A DNA stretch of 64,000 bases from Prodigiosinella aquatilis (GCA_030388725.1 CP128857.1:3658001-3722000), one strand, 5' to 3'. Positions 9,150-18,103 are shown, counted from the stretch's first letter. Translations and numbers: made by a program. Notes: generated by a model not told the origin, from the letters alone.

Positions 9150-9445
9150 GCGTGAGTGCCGACATGCGTCGCGTGCTTACATGATGGACCGCCATCAGAC
9201 GTGGCTCAATCAATGAGCACGGTGATCTCGGCATTGGAGCTGATTTTGTGCGCGACAGGTCGGATCCAACGGACGGGCGACAGACGCTTCTCTCGCTTAC
9301 GGATGGTTGCTGCAAATGGATCGCAGAAGGACGTGCAGCGCGCCAGGACTGGCTCACCCGTGCAATCCAGACGCACCTTTCGCCGCAGGAGCAGGATGAG
9401 CTTGCGAAGGCTGTCGAACTGCTCAGGCGGCTTGTCGACGACTGA
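9150..9445 (+). pseudogene. MarR-family regulator remnant
   Basis: Two frames together give the winged-helix and C-terminal helices of a MarR regulator: VAQSMSTVISALE in one frame and RDRSDPTDGRQTLLSLTD through LSPQEQDELAKAVELLRRLVDD in another. The N-terminal third is not recognisable, and stops interrupt both frames, so the gene is broken. DPTDGRQ is the wing of MarR proteins. It lies just upstream of a broken hydrolase gene, as expected for a regulator and its target. Confidence 0.65.
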
Positions 9446-9516
9446 AAAAGGTTCACAAGAGCCAAATACTAAAGATTACTGATAAGAACCCTTTTTATTT
9501 TCTAGAGGACAACCTC

Positions 9517-10079
9517 ATGGCTTTGACCACGCTTGACCCCATCACCGCCCTGATTATCATCGACCTTCAGAAAGGCATTATCAGCCTGCCCGGCATTCAG
9601 GCCATCGACAACCTCATCGGGCGGGCGCGAGCGCTGGCCGACGCATTTCGCGAGGCCGGCTTGCCGGTCGTGCTCGTCAATGTCGCCGGTGCCGCCCCGG
9701 GCGCACTGAGCAGCCTCGCCGAGCAACATCTCTTCCTGAAGACTGGAGCGATCTGATCCCGGAACTCAATCAGCAACCCAGCGACATCGTGGTGACCAAG
9801 CGGACCTGGGGTGCCTTCGCCAGCACAGATCTCGACGCTTTGCTCAAAGCGCGCAACGTCACCCAGGTGGTGATCGCCGGCGTGGCAACCGGCGTCGGCG
9901 TCGAGTCAACGGCACGCCAGGCCTATGAGCAAGGGTTCAACGTGACTCTCGCCATTGACGCCATGGCCGATATGCGACCCGAGGTCCATGATTTCAGCAT
10001 CCGCCATGTCTTCCCACGGCTTGGAGAGACAGGCACAAGCCAGGACATCATCAATCTCCTGCCGGCAAAGAGCGTCTGA
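9517..10079 (+). pseudogene. Isochorismatase-family hydrolase, frameshifted
   Basis: The first part (ALIIIDLQKGI with the catalytic Asp, through VVLVNVAGAAPG) and the second part (DIVVTKRTWGAFASTDLD with the catalytic Lys, then GVATGVGVESTARQAYEQG) lie in different frames, joined through LPEDWSDLIPELNQQ near 9725-9740. One frameshift therefore separates two otherwise good halves. The usual Cys position reads as Gly, as in the GVESTAR subgroup. A good ribosome-binding site (AGAGGACA) still precedes the ATG. Confidence 0.75.
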
Positions 10080-10080
10080 T

Positions 10081-10405
10081 ATGCCTTGGCTTTTTCTCAT
10101 GTCGTACTTCTTTGGCGGCGCATTTCTGGCGAACGCCGTACCACATTTCATCAGCGGCATGATGGGTCGGCCGTTCCAGAGCCCTTTCGCACAACCACCG
10201 GGGCAAGGGCTCTCCTCGTCGACCGTCAACATACTTTGGGCTATTTTCAATCTCGCCGTCGGCTACGTCCTCGTCTGCTAGGTCGGTGACTTTGGATTGG
10301 GAAACACGAGTGACACCATCACCTACGGCGCAGGCATTTTCCTGATAGCGTTTTTTCCGCTCGGCACTTTGGCCGATTCGATGACGACAATCAGCCGAAG
10401 CGTCC
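10081..10405 (+). pseudogene. Small conserved membrane protein with in-frame stop
   Basis: Begins directly after the hydrolase stop (MPWLFLMSYFFGGAFLANAV) and has a second hydrophobic segment near NILWAIFNLAVGYVLVC. A TAG at 10279-10281 interrupts the frame, and the same frame continues with VGDFGLGNTSD and another membrane segment (GIFLIAFFPLGTLA). The pieces look like one membrane protein of about 100 residues cut by a nonsense mutation. The function is unknown. Confidence 0.6.
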
Positions 10406-10696
10406 ATGACGTCTCCCCCTGCAGGCCTGTTGCGGCCCCTGCGCGGTTTCAACTATCGAGCCTGAGCAGCAGGTGCCTTTGTCTCCAACGTTGGCACATG
10501 GGTGCAGCGCACAGCCCAGGATTGGCTGGTATTCACCCAGCGCACCGATTGGAGCGCCGATCGTCGGATGGGTCGCCAATCAATTCGGGCCGCGCTGGGC
10601 GCTCAGCATCGGCGCTGCTTCAGATATCACTGCGGCGATCGTGGCTATTTTAGCCCTGACACACCGGGACAAGATCAGTCACCCCGATCCGTTATA
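10406..10696 (+). pseudogene. MFS transporter remnant with large internal deletion
   Basis: The N-terminus reads MTSPPAGLLRPLRGFNYRA, then a TGA where a Trp codon is likely, then AAGAFVSNVGTWVQRTAQDW, the first helix of EntS-like MFS exporters. Near 10540 it jumps in another frame to GAPIVGWVANQFGPRWALSI, which belongs to the last helices. Some 300 residues between are missing. This is the last member of the decayed cluster. Confidence 0.65.
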
Positions 10697-10835
10697 GTCG
10701 AACCTGCTCCGGATAAGCGTACAAATTGTTAGCGTCGGCAATAAGGTATCATAGGCGTTTAACAGGCAGCTTCCCTCTTGGCGCATAGTTACTTCACCAA
10801 AGAATAGCCACTTCCCTGATTACAAGAAAAGATAG

Positions 10836-11140
10836 GTAATGGTTATGGTATCCGGTACATCCGAAAACTCCATCAGCGGATGCCGGCCCAGAGTAAGAAA
10901 GAATGTTCCGGTCACAGCGGGATTGATCACGGTTAGCACATCGAGTTCGTCACAAGCCTATGCACTGTTCTCAAACCACATCACATCGTTATTGATCAGG
11001 ATATCAACCATCACCTTTAGAGCCGATATCTGCGAGACAGCCTGTTTGATACTCTTCATATCCGAAAGATCCAAGGCACGGGCCGAGGTCACAGAGACCG
11101 AAGTACGCATCATGGAATTGAAGGTGGGACTGCTTTGCAC
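10836..11140 (-). pseudogene. Possible short-chain dehydrogenase remnant
   Basis: The minus strand contains ARALDLSDMKSIKQAV and VDILINNDVM, which resemble the LDL and NNAG segments of SDR enzymes. The frame then breaks, and weakly similar sequence continues to about 10836. The catalytic region and the Rossmann Gly motif are not found. The match rests on two short motifs only; the rest of the 460-base gap before the tRNA shows nothing else. Confidence 0.35.
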
Positions 11141-11191
11141 ACTTTTCGCCGTTTTCAGCGGAAATCTACATGCCCAGCTTTGGATTGAAAT

Positions 11192-11268
11192 GGCGGTGCG
11201 GACGGGATTCGAACCCGCGACCCCCGGCGTGACAGGCCGGTATTCTAACCGACTGAACTACCGCACCG
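11192..11268 (-). tRNA. aspV: tRNA-Asp (GTC), aspV position
   Basis: 77 bases including the encoded CCA. Acceptor stem GGTGCGG/CCGCACC, anticodon GTC in CCTGTCACG, T loop GGTTCGAATCC. It lies 127 bases downstream of dnaQ on the same strand, as aspV does in E. coli, and the decayed cluster abuts its 3' side. Confidence 0.96.
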
Positions 11269-11395
11269 CACTATGCTCTCAGAGCGGGTGGAATATTAAT
11301 GATGATGATACTATTACGTCAATGGTTTTTATAACCAACCTATTCTATTTGCTTGGAATTTCAGCAGAGTGACGATTTTATTCCAGAGCTGGCTG

Positions 11396-12130
11396 TTAAT
11401 TCCGCCATAAACAGCTGCCACCTTTTTTCACAATCAAATCCAATCGTTTTTCATGCGCCTGTAGCTCTTCCGCATTGGCATAAACCACGCTTAACGACGA
11501 CGTAGGTCTTGCGATTCTCTGGATGGCTTCGCTTGCATCCCCTTGTCGTTGACTTTCTCCTTCCATTGAAAACGACAACGACGTTTGTCCACCCGTCATG
11601 GCCAGATAAACTTCAGCCAAAATTTCGGCATCAAGTAATGCGCCATGCAGCGTTCGTTTACTGTTATCTATCAGATAACGGTCACATAAGGCATCCAGAT
11701 TATTGCGCTTGCCGGGGAATAGCTTGCGCGCCATCAACAGGCTATCAGTAATCTTACAAAACGTTTCTGTTTTGGGAATATTGCGGTTCAACATGCGGAA
11801 TTCATAATCCATAAAACCGATATCAAACATCGCATTATGAATGACCAGCTCAGCTCCGCGGATAAACGCCAGAAAATCATCAGTGACATCGGCATAACTG
11901 GGTTTATTTGCCAGGAACTCATCACTAATGCCATGAATGTTATAGGCTTCCGGATCGACCAAACGATCAGGCCGGGTGTAGACATGAAAATGACGCCCGG
12001 TAAGACGCCGGTTAATCACCTCTACCGCCCCAATCTCGATAATACGATGTCCTTCATAGTGAACCCCCAGTTTGTTCATACCCGTGGTTTCAGTATCCAG
12101 AACGATTTGTCGCGTAATTACAGTGCTCAT
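11396..12130 (-). CDS. dnaQ: DNA polymerase III epsilon subunit (proofreading exonuclease)
   Basis: 3'-5' proofreading subunit of the replicative polymerase. The 244-residue protein has the DEDDh exonuclease motifs: DTETTG with Asp12 and Glu14, then HNAMFDIGFMDYEF, and the His/Asp motif HGALLDAE. The C-terminal polymerase-binding tail is present. It is divergent from rnhA, with only 62 bases between the two starts, the compact dnaQ/rnhA arrangement of enterobacteria. Confidence 0.97.
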   Translation of the reverse strand: MSTVITRQIVLDTETTGMNKLGVHYEGHRIIEIGAVEVINRRLTGRHFHVYTRPDRLVDPEAYNIHGISDEFLANKPSYADVTDDFLAFIRGAELVIHNAMFDIGFMDYEFRMLNRNIPKTETFCKITDSLLMARKLFPGKRNNLDALCDRYLIDNSKRTLHGALLDAEILAEVYLAMTGGQTSLSFSMEGESQRQGDASEAIQRIARPTSSLSVVYANAEELQAHEKRLDLIVKKGGSCLWRN

Positions 12131-12192
12131 TGTTTTCGTTTATGTCAGACTCATGTTTTTGTTCATGGACAAGAGTCTACCAGAGAAAAGAG

Positions 12193-12657
12193 ATGCTTAA
12201 ACAGGTAGAAATTTTCACCGATGGTTCCTGCCTGGGAAATCCAGGCCCAGGCGGCTATGGCACATTACTGCGTTATAAACACCATGAAAAAACGCTGAGT
12301 GCAGGCTACCGTATGACCACCAACAACCGTATGGAATTGATGGCGGCCATTGCCGCGCTGGAAACACTAACGTCGCCTTGTGAAGTGACTTTGAGCACCG
12401 ATAGTCAATATGTAAGACAAGGAATTACCAACTGGATCCACAACTGGAAAAAACGAGGATGGAAAACCGCCGATAAAAAACCGGTGAAAAACATCGATCT
12501 CTGGCAACGGCTGGATGAGGCCATCCAACACCATAAACTACAATGGGAGTGGGTAAAAGGGCATGCAGGCCATCCTGAAAATGAACGTTGCGATGAACTC
12601 GCACGTCAGGCAGCCAACATGCCGACACTAGATGATGTTGGCTATCAGCCTGATTGA
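12193..12657 (+). CDS. rnhA: Ribonuclease HI
   Basis: Degrades RNA in RNA-DNA hybrids. 154 residues; the catalytic Asp10 (FTDGSC), Glu48 (NRMELMAA), Asp70 (STDSQYV) and Asp134 (NERCDELA) are all visible, along with the basic protrusion WKKRGWKTADKKPVKN. The ATG at 12193 gives the E. coli N-terminus MLKQVEIF; an upstream in-frame ATG at 12130 would overlap the dnaQ start and is not favoured. Confidence 0.97.
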   Translation: MLKQVEIFTDGSCLGNPGPGGYGTLLRYKHHEKTLSAGYRMTTNNRMELMAAIAALETLTSPCEVTLSTDSQYVRQGITNWIHNWKKRGWKTADKKPVKNIDLWQRLDEAIQHHKLQWEWVKGHAGHPENERCDELARQAANMPTLDDVGYQPD

Positions 12658-12664
12658 TTTGTGG

Positions 12665-13378
12665 TTAGCTGCGGTAACTTTTTGTAACCCCCAGCGGGCG
12701 GCTCAGTGATGATTTTCTTAAAGGCGTCCGTGTCGGCATCAGCGTTAGCGGGATAGTCCGCTTACGTGCCACAATCAGGTTAATACACCCCAGCAGCGGC
12801 AGGTTATTATCCCATCGTCCTTTCCCCTGCTGTCGCCACGGCAATACATGCAGACTGGCACGATAGACAATTTCATAATTCAATAGACTCAGCCAATCCA
12901 TAATACGCATCTGGCTAAACATTCTGCTGCAATAGGGTTGCCGCTTACGAAGCCCAGGCACGACTTTACCCAATCCCACCAGGCTCACCGGATTAAACCC
13001 GCTGATGATGATCCAACCGTCATTAATCAATATACGATCGACTTCTCGCAGAACACTGTGCGGATCTGAAGAGTATTCAAGGATATGCGCCAATAAACAG
13101 GCATCTACCGACTTTTCGACAAACGGGAGTTGACTCGGCGTGGCAATAACATGTGCCGACGTATTATTCATCGTCACATTGACCTGATGAGGAATAGTAC
13201 AGTCGTTGCTTTCTATCGCCGTACTAAGCTGACCTATCTTCAGCAAATGAAAACCAAACAGCCTTGGCCACCATGGCACTAGCGCCATATCCAGCGCTTC
13301 ACGATAGTAATCTCCCCATGGGATGGCGTCCCATGAGTCCGGAGCTATAATTGCATGAGATGTTTGTGCTGGCTTCAT
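12665..13378 (-). CDS. yafS: YafS-like SAM-dependent methyltransferase
   Basis: 237-residue class I methyltransferase-like protein. The methyltransferase-11 core includes SQLPFVEKSVDACLLAHILE and LREVDRILINDGWIIISGFNP. The substrate is unknown. It is convergent with rnhA (7 bases apart) and divergent from gloB, the same neighbourhood as E. coli yafS. Confidence 0.9.
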   Translation of the reverse strand: MKPAQTSHAIIAPDSWDAIPWGDYYREALDMALVPWWPRLFGFHLLKIGQLSTAIESNDCTIPHQVNVTMNNTSAHVIATPSQLPFVEKSVDACLLAHILEYSSDPHSVLREVDRILINDGWIIISGFNPVSLVGLGKVVPGLRKRQPYCSRMFSQMRIMDWLSLLNYEIVYRASLHVLPWRQQGKGRWDNNLPLLGCINLIVARKRTIPLTLMPTRTPLRKSSLSRPLGVTKSYRS

Positions 13379-13421
13379 ATTCTAGTATCTTCCTCAGGCT
13401 AACAGCAAAAGAGGATGTGCC

Positions 13422-14177
13422 ATGAATCTTATCAGTGTTCCTGCATTTAGGGACAACTACATTTGGTTATTAAGCAACAAAGAAAAACAGTGTGCCATTG
13501 TTGATCCAGGAGAAGCTTCCCCTGTTATTGAGGCACTTGCAAAATATCAGTTATCTCCTAAAGCCATTCTATTGACCCACCACCATAATGACCATGTAGG
13601 CGGGGTAAAGCAGTTGGCGAAGCGATATCCTGAAATAATTATTTATGGACCTCAGGAAACTGAGCAGTGCGGGATAACACATACAATTCAGTCAGGCGAC
13701 ACAATTTCAGCGTTAGGTTCGAATTTTTCTGTTTTTTCCGTCCCAGGTCACACATTGGGCCATGTTGCGTATTACACCCATCCATATCTGTTCTGTGGTG
13801 ATACGTTATTTTCAGCGGGATGTGGACGTATATTTGAAGGTACGCCTAAGCAGATGTTTGAATCTATTAATAAAATAATGCTTTTACCTGATGACACTCT
13901 AATTTGTTGTGCTCATGAATATACCTTGTCAAATCTAGAGTTTGCTCATCAGCTATGGCCTGAGGACATCGCTATTAAGGATTATCTCATTAAAGTCAGG
14001 CAAGTGAGGGGAAAAGGATACTCAACTGTCCCCACTACATTAAAGTTAGAACGCACAATTAATCTTTTTTTACGTTATCATGACATTGATTTACAAAGAA
14101 AATTGTCAATTAATACAGATATCATCGAGGATTGGCAGATTTTTGCTCAATTACGTGACTTGAAAGACCACTATTGA
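13422..14177 (+). CDS. gloB: Hydroxyacylglutathione hydrolase (glyoxalase II)
   Basis: Second step of methylglyoxal detoxification: hydrolyses S-lactoylglutathione to lactate and glutathione. 251 residues, metallo-beta-lactamase fold, with the binuclear metal motif THHHNDH at residues 52-58, HTLGH near 110 and the C-terminal glutathione-binding region. The gene looks more AT-rich than its neighbours by eye, but it is intact and in its usual place between yafS and mltD. Confidence 0.96.
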   Translation: MNLISVPAFRDNYIWLLSNKEKQCAIVDPGEASPVIEALAKYQLSPKAILLTHHHNDHVGGVKQLAKRYPEIIIYGPQETEQCGITHTIQSGDTISALGSNFSVFSVPGHTLGHVAYYTHPYLFCGDTLFSAGCGRIFEGTPKQMFESINKIMLLPDDTLICCAHEYTLSNLEFAHQLWPEDIAIKDYLIKVRQVRGKGYSTVPTTLKLERTINLFLRYHDIDLQRKLSINTDIIEDWQIFAQLRDLKDHY

Positions 14178-14247
14178 AGGTTTTTATTGTGCTGGACGAC
14201 CAATCAAAGTATGATCGCCTATCTTTTAGACAACTATTGACACACAT

Positions 14248-15615
14248 ATGAAGGCTAAAGCGATAATCATCGCCTCAGTCTTGTTGGCGGGTTGCCAGGG
14301 TACGTCTTATGACACATCGCAACCCAAACAGCATGGACAGAGTTTGTCTTCAGCAAGTCAAGATGAAGCAGGACAATACACAGATGGTCGAGAGACCCAA
14401 GCGCTATGGTTGGATGATAACACCTTGGCGCAAAAAGATTTGTGGAACTTCATTAGTACCGAGCTGAAGATGAAGGTTCCGGATAATGCCCGGATCCGCG
14501 AGCAAAAAAGGCGTTACTTAAAGAATAAGAGCTATCTCCACGATGTAACATTACGGGCAGAGCCGTACATGTACTGGATAGTCGGGCAGATTAAAGAACG
14601 TAATATGCCGATGGAACTGGTACTACTACCCATAGTGGAGAGCGCTTTTAACCCAAATGCCAGATCTTCTGCCAATGCTGTAGGGCTATGGCAGATTATT
14701 CCTGGCACGGGACGTAATTATGGTTTGAAACAAAACCAGTGGTATGACGGACGTCGTGATGTTGTCGCATCCACAACCGCTGCCTTAGACATGATGCAGC
14801 GCCTGAACCGCATGTTTGACGGTGATTGGTTGTTAACCATCGCCGCTTATAACAGTGGCGAAGGACGTGTTATGCAGGCGATAAAGAGGAATAAAGCGAA
14901 AGGTCTTCCAACAGACTACTGGGCGTTAGCGTTACCTCGTGAAACGTCCATATATATCCCAAAGATGTTGGCCTTGAGCGACATATTTAAACACAGTAAA
15001 AAGTATGGTGTTGTTCTGCCTAAAGCCAATGAAAACCGAGCATTAGCACGGGTGGATTTAGGCCAACAGATGGAACTGACACAAGCTGCCGAATTGGCAG
15101 GGCTGTCCGTAAGCAAGCTGAAAACTTATAATGCGGGGTATAAGAAAAATGTCACTGCACCCAACGGTCCGCATTACATTATGGTACCAAAGTCTCATGC
15201 CGAGCAGTTGAAAGACTCACTGGCTGAAAATGATATTTCGGCAATGCAACCGGCACAGGTCGCTCAGGCAATCCGCGATGTAGAGTATAAAGTTCGCTCA
15301 GGCGATACCTTATCCACCATCGCTAAAAGATTGAATGTCAGTACGAAAGATCTGCGAAACTGGAACAATTTACGCGGAAGTATGCTAAAGGCAGGCCAAA
15401 CGTTGCAGATTGCCAAAGTTTCAGAGGCAAGTAAAAATCGTTCTATCGTCTATCGTGTTCGCAAAGGTGACTCGCTTACCAGTATTGCTAAACGCCATGG
15501 CGTAGATATTGCGGATGTTATGCGCTGGAACACAGTCATTAATAAAAACACCAATCTTCAACCCGGTGATCGACTGACACTTTATGTCAGCAACGAATCA
15601 TCACCAGACTCCTGA
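14248..15615 (+). CDS. mltD: Membrane-bound lytic murein transglycosylase D
   Basis: Outer-membrane lipoprotein that cleaves peptidoglycan glycan strands. The lipobox LLAGC places the lipidated Cys at residue 16. The SLT domain has the catalytic Glu in PIVESAFNPNA, followed by SANAVGLWQIIPGTGRNYG. Two C-terminal LysM domains bind peptidoglycan (from YKVRSGDTLSTIA and YRVRKGDSLTSIA). The length of 455 residues is near that of E. coli MltD. It is convergent with yafD across an inverted repeat. Confidence 0.96.
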   Translation: MKAKAIIIASVLLAGCQGTSYDTSQPKQHGQSLSSASQDEAGQYTDGRETQALWLDDNTLAQKDLWNFISTELKMKVPDNARIREQKRRYLKNKSYLHDVTLRAEPYMYWIVGQIKERNMPMELVLLPIVESAFNPNARSSANAVGLWQIIPGTGRNYGLKQNQWYDGRRDVVASTTAALDMMQRLNRMFDGDWLLTIAAYNSGEGRVMQAIKRNKAKGLPTDYWALALPRETSIYIPKMLALSDIFKHSKKYGVVLPKANENRALARVDLGQQMELTQAAELAGLSVSKLKTYNAGYKKNVTAPNGPHYIMVPKSHAEQLKDSLAENDISAMQPAQVAQAIRDVEYKVRSGDTLSTIAKRLNVSTKDLRNWNNLRGSMLKAGQTLQIAKVSEASKNRSIVYRVRKGDSLTSIAKRHGVDIADVMRWNTVINKNTNLQPGDRLTLYVSNESSPDS

Positions 15616-15629
15616 TACTTGGTTGTTAC

Positions 15630-15722
15630 AAAAAGACCGCTAAAATGAACTGCACCCCAAAAGTTGGACACCCAACGAGTAACGAGTAAGGGTGCAGTTC
15701 ATTTTTTTTGGTGGTCTTTTTT
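15630..15722. mobile_element. IS3-family tip remnant forming a large hairpin terminator
   Basis: Two perfectly inverted 12-base arms (15646-15657 and 15690-15701) flank 32 bases; the left arm continues into CCAAAAGTTGGACA. Ends of the form TGAACTGCACCCxAAAAGTTGGAC are typical of IS3-family elements. The flanks also pair (AAAAAGACC against GGTCTTTTT). With T runs on both sides, the structure can end transcripts of both mltD and yafD. No transposase remains. Confidence 0.6.
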
Positions 15723-15733
15723 CATCACACAAC

Positions 15734-16522
15734 TCAAACTAATTCAAACTCAACCAACAAAGGATTGTGATCCGAAGCTTTAGTCACCAATACTGACGAA
15801 GCAGCCACATCCAAATCACGGTAGAAGACAAAGTCCAAAGGACGCCCAAATGACCGGCGTCGATAGTCATCAGAAAAACACACTTCCATCAATCCCATCC
15901 GCGTAGCGAATCGGTACAATGCATTCATCCTTGGCTGACTCCAGGTATTAAAATCGCCAGCCATAATTACAGGTCCGTTGTGACAACCCAATTGGTCACC
16001 AATCGCCTCCAATTGTTTGCTATAGATTTCCACCCCAAAACTAAAATTTATCGCATGGATATTCACCACCATCAATTTATACCCACCATGTAGTGAGTAA
16101 ACCGTTACTAACGCCGATTTAGATAAGCGAAGCAATGGTTCACGTTCACGCAATGGACAACAGTACATTGGCTGAACAGCCGACAATGTCATAACACCGG
16201 ATGGATATTGAGGAAGTGCAAACGCAGGGACTTGATCAGCAGACAGATAATTAGTGGTCGCAAAACGGATAAGCTCTGGTGTACTTTGAGCTTCCTGTAG
16301 CAACATAAGCTGCGTATTACTACCGAAACCCTGTAGCACTGATAACCAATCCATACGTTGCTGTTTAAAAATGTTCCATACCATGACACGCAAGATATCT
16401 TTTTCTGGCAGCAATAAACCAGAGGATGAAGATTGTTTCATAGACTGCATAGCCACTGGCTGAAAAATCTGCTCTGCTGGCTGCCCCGCAACGTATCTCA
16501 TCGCATAAGTTTTTTTTCGCAC
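15734..16522 (-). CDS. yafD: YafD, endonuclease/exonuclease/phosphatase family protein
   Basis: 262-residue protein of the EEP superfamily, similar to E. coli YafD over its full length. Catalytic elements are visible: VWNIFKQQ, LLQEAQ with the metal-binding Glu, MAGDFNTW and the C-terminal SDHNPLLVEF. The substrate is not established from sequence. It is convergent with mltD, and its upstream side faces the gap leading to the rRNA operon's tRNA-Asp. Confidence 0.94.
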   Translation of the reverse strand: MRKKTYAMRYVAGQPAEQIFQPVAMQSMKQSSSSGLLLPEKDILRVMVWNIFKQQRMDWLSVLQGFGSNTQLMLLQEAQSTPELIRFATTNYLSADQVPAFALPQYPSGVMTLSAVQPMYCCPLREREPLLRLSKSALVTVYSLHGGYKLMVVNIHAINFSFGVEIYSKQLEAIGDQLGCHNGPVIMAGDFNTWSQPRMNALYRFATRMGLMEVCFSDDYRRRSFGRPLDFVFYRDLDVAASSVLVTKASDHNPLLVEFELV

Positions 16523-16632
16523 GTATTGCCTGCTTTCATATTTTCTTTATTGAATAAGGTACAACTCAGTTATAGGGACTTTATGGCTGACTTTCAACGC
16601 GCCAAATCAATAGAATGAAAAATGTAGGATAA

Positions 16633-16806
16633 ATGGTTACAGTAGACAATCAGAAGAAGAGAAAAGATCTGGTGAATAAACCGAGACCAAGGGGAAAAGA
16701 AAAACATTGTAGTTATTATATACAAAAAACCTGCGTCAATACCCAGGTGTTCGGTAAATTTGGCGAAACGGATGGAAACAAGTACCATCATCTATTTGAT
16801 AAATAA
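16633..16806 (+). CDS. Possible small basic protein, unknown
   Basis: Open frame of 57 codons in the 500-base gap upstream of yafD. The start MVTVDNQKKRKDLVNK has only a weak AGGA upstream, and the protein is Lys/Arg-rich. I see no family. Given the nearby integrase relic, it may be island debris or chance; the rest of 16523-17000 shows no gene. Confidence 0.2.
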   Translation: MVTVDNQKKRKDLVNKPRPRGKEKHCSYYIQKTCVNTQVFGKFGETDGNKYHHLFDK

Positions 16807-16999
16807 TAAAATTAATAACCATCTGTTATCGCTTCAGGCAGCGTAAACCATTTTGAAATTGTTCTGCAAACGGGAATCCACTTGCTTGTGTTTAATCGAT
16901 CGGTTTTCACTCCATCATCACTGGCATTTCAGTCACTACTACATCTCTTCATAACAAAAATAGCTTCTATATAAAAACATAAAATACATGCATTCCCGT

Positions 17000-17283
17000 G
17001 AGACTTGCAACGCGTGGGTGATCTCTTACCAACAGCGCGATACATTCATCGTGAAGGGTACGCGCAAGGCAGGCAGCGTCATAGCAGGGTAATGGCCCAG
17101 TGTAATGTTGGTACGCGTTGCGTAATTGGGGCGCTGGTAACGAAAATACCAGATTTTCTTACTAGCAGTCCTGATGAAAAGGGTCAGCCCATGACCATTA
17201 ATCAGATCGTAATCCTTATCGACGGATTTTGATTTTTGTACTGCGACGGCAGAAAGCAGTGGTGTCTTGCGGTCATCATTCAT
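17000..17283 (-). pseudogene. P4-type tyrosine integrase, N-terminal relic
   Basis: The first 85 codons (MNDDRKTPLLSAVAV through GHGLTLFIRTASKKIWYFRY and ITLGHYPAMTL) are the N-terminal arm-binding domain of P4-like island integrases. After MTLPAL the frame slips; the correct sequence (RTLHDECIALLVRDHPR) continues briefly in another frame, then all similarity ends. The catalytic domain is absent. It starts about 255 bases from the 3' end of tRNA-Asp and reads away from it, the normal arrangement for a tRNA-integrated island. Confidence 0.75.
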
Positions 17284-17460
17284 CCCTTGGTTGTCGTTAA
17301 AAAACCAAACGATGGGAGTGGTGTAATGTTCTGTATCCGCAACCTTTTATCAGCTATAAAGCAGAAAATGGCCTATAAAATTTATCTTTCCGGTACATAG
17401 GTCACTTGGGTCATTTTTGCGCCTGACACCTCAATATATACTGAGGGTATTATAGAGACG

Positions 17461-17499
17461 AAAAAAAACCGTATACCTATAACGGCTATACGGTTTTTT
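17461..17499 (-). terminator. rRNA operon terminator
   Basis: 9-bp stem AACCGTATA/TATACGGTT followed by a run of eight Ts on the minus strand, 39 bases after the 3' end of tRNA-Asp. Confidence 0.85.
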
Positions 17500-17537
17500 C
17501 ATTCTGAGAAATATAAATACATCTCGGAATAGATAAG

Positions 17538-17614
17538 TGGCGGAACGGACGGGACTCGAACCCGCGACCCCCTGCGTGACAGGCAGGTATTCTAACCAAC
17601 TGAACTACCGCTCC
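17538..17614 (-). tRNA. aspU: tRNA-Asp (GTC) at the end of the rRNA operon
   Basis: 77 bases including CCA; anticodon GTC; acceptor stem GGAGCGG/CCGTTCC. It is distal in the rRNA transcript, as aspU is in E. coli rrnH. The acceptor stem differs from the tRNA-Asp at 11192. Its 3' side carries the integrase relic. Confidence 0.96.
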
Positions 17615-17734
17615 ACCGATTCTGCTACGTTGTATCATCCTGATACTTAACCCCTCATCAGGGCTCACTTTCCGTGCTCAGAACTACTTTCGTAATTCTG
17701 TTGGCTATCAGATGTCTCTGTTAGCACGTGTTTG

Positions 17735-17854
17735 ATGCCTGGCAGTTCCCTACTCTCACATGGGGAGACCCCACACTACCATCGGCGCTACGGCGTTTCA
17801 CTGCTGAGTTCGGCATGGGGTCAGGTGGGACCACCGCGCTATCGCCGCCAGGCA
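17735..17854 (-). rRNA. rrf: 5S rRNA (second, distal copy)
   Basis: 120 bases, beginning TGCCTGGCGGC and ending CTGCCAGGCAT in RNA sense. It appears identical to the proximal copy at 17984 over the whole gene and lies between tRNA-Thr and tRNA-Asp. Confidence 0.95.
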
Positions 17855-17893
17855 AATTCTTTAATTCTTGCCGAACACTTTATTGTAACAATA

Positions 17894-17969
17894 TGGTGCT
17901 GATACCCAGAGTCGAACTGGGGACCTCACCCTTACCAAGGGTGCGCTCTACCAACTGAGCCATATCAGC
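17894..17969 (-). tRNA. thrV: tRNA-Thr (GGT) between two 5S genes
   Basis: 76 bases with CCA; anticodon GGT in CTTGGTAAG; acceptor stem GCTGATA/TATCAGC. The 5S-Thr-5S order is that of E. coli rrnD (rrfD-thrV-rrfF). Confidence 0.96.
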
Positions 17970-17983
17970 GCACCTAAATGTTA

Positions 17984-18103
17984 ATGCCTGGCAGTTCCCT
18001 ACTCTCACATGGGGAGACCCCACACTACCATCGGCGCTACGGCGTTTCACTGCTGAGTTCGGCATGGGGTCAGGTGGGACCACCGCGCTATCGCCGCCAG
18101 GCA
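17984..18103 (-). rRNA. rrf: 5S rRNA (first, proximal copy)
   Basis: 120 bases, 107 bases after the 23S gene. Same sequence as the distal copy, suggesting duplication or gene conversion. Confidence 0.95.

Noticed and set aside
8941..9465. A 174-codon minus-strand frame
   Set aside because: It is low-complexity Ser/Arg-rich and antisense to the MarR remnant, which has real homology on the plus strand.
10839..11372. A 177-codon plus-strand frame
   Set aside because: It runs antisense through the tRNA-Asp (giving a spurious RTGFEPATPGVTGR stretch) and shows no family.
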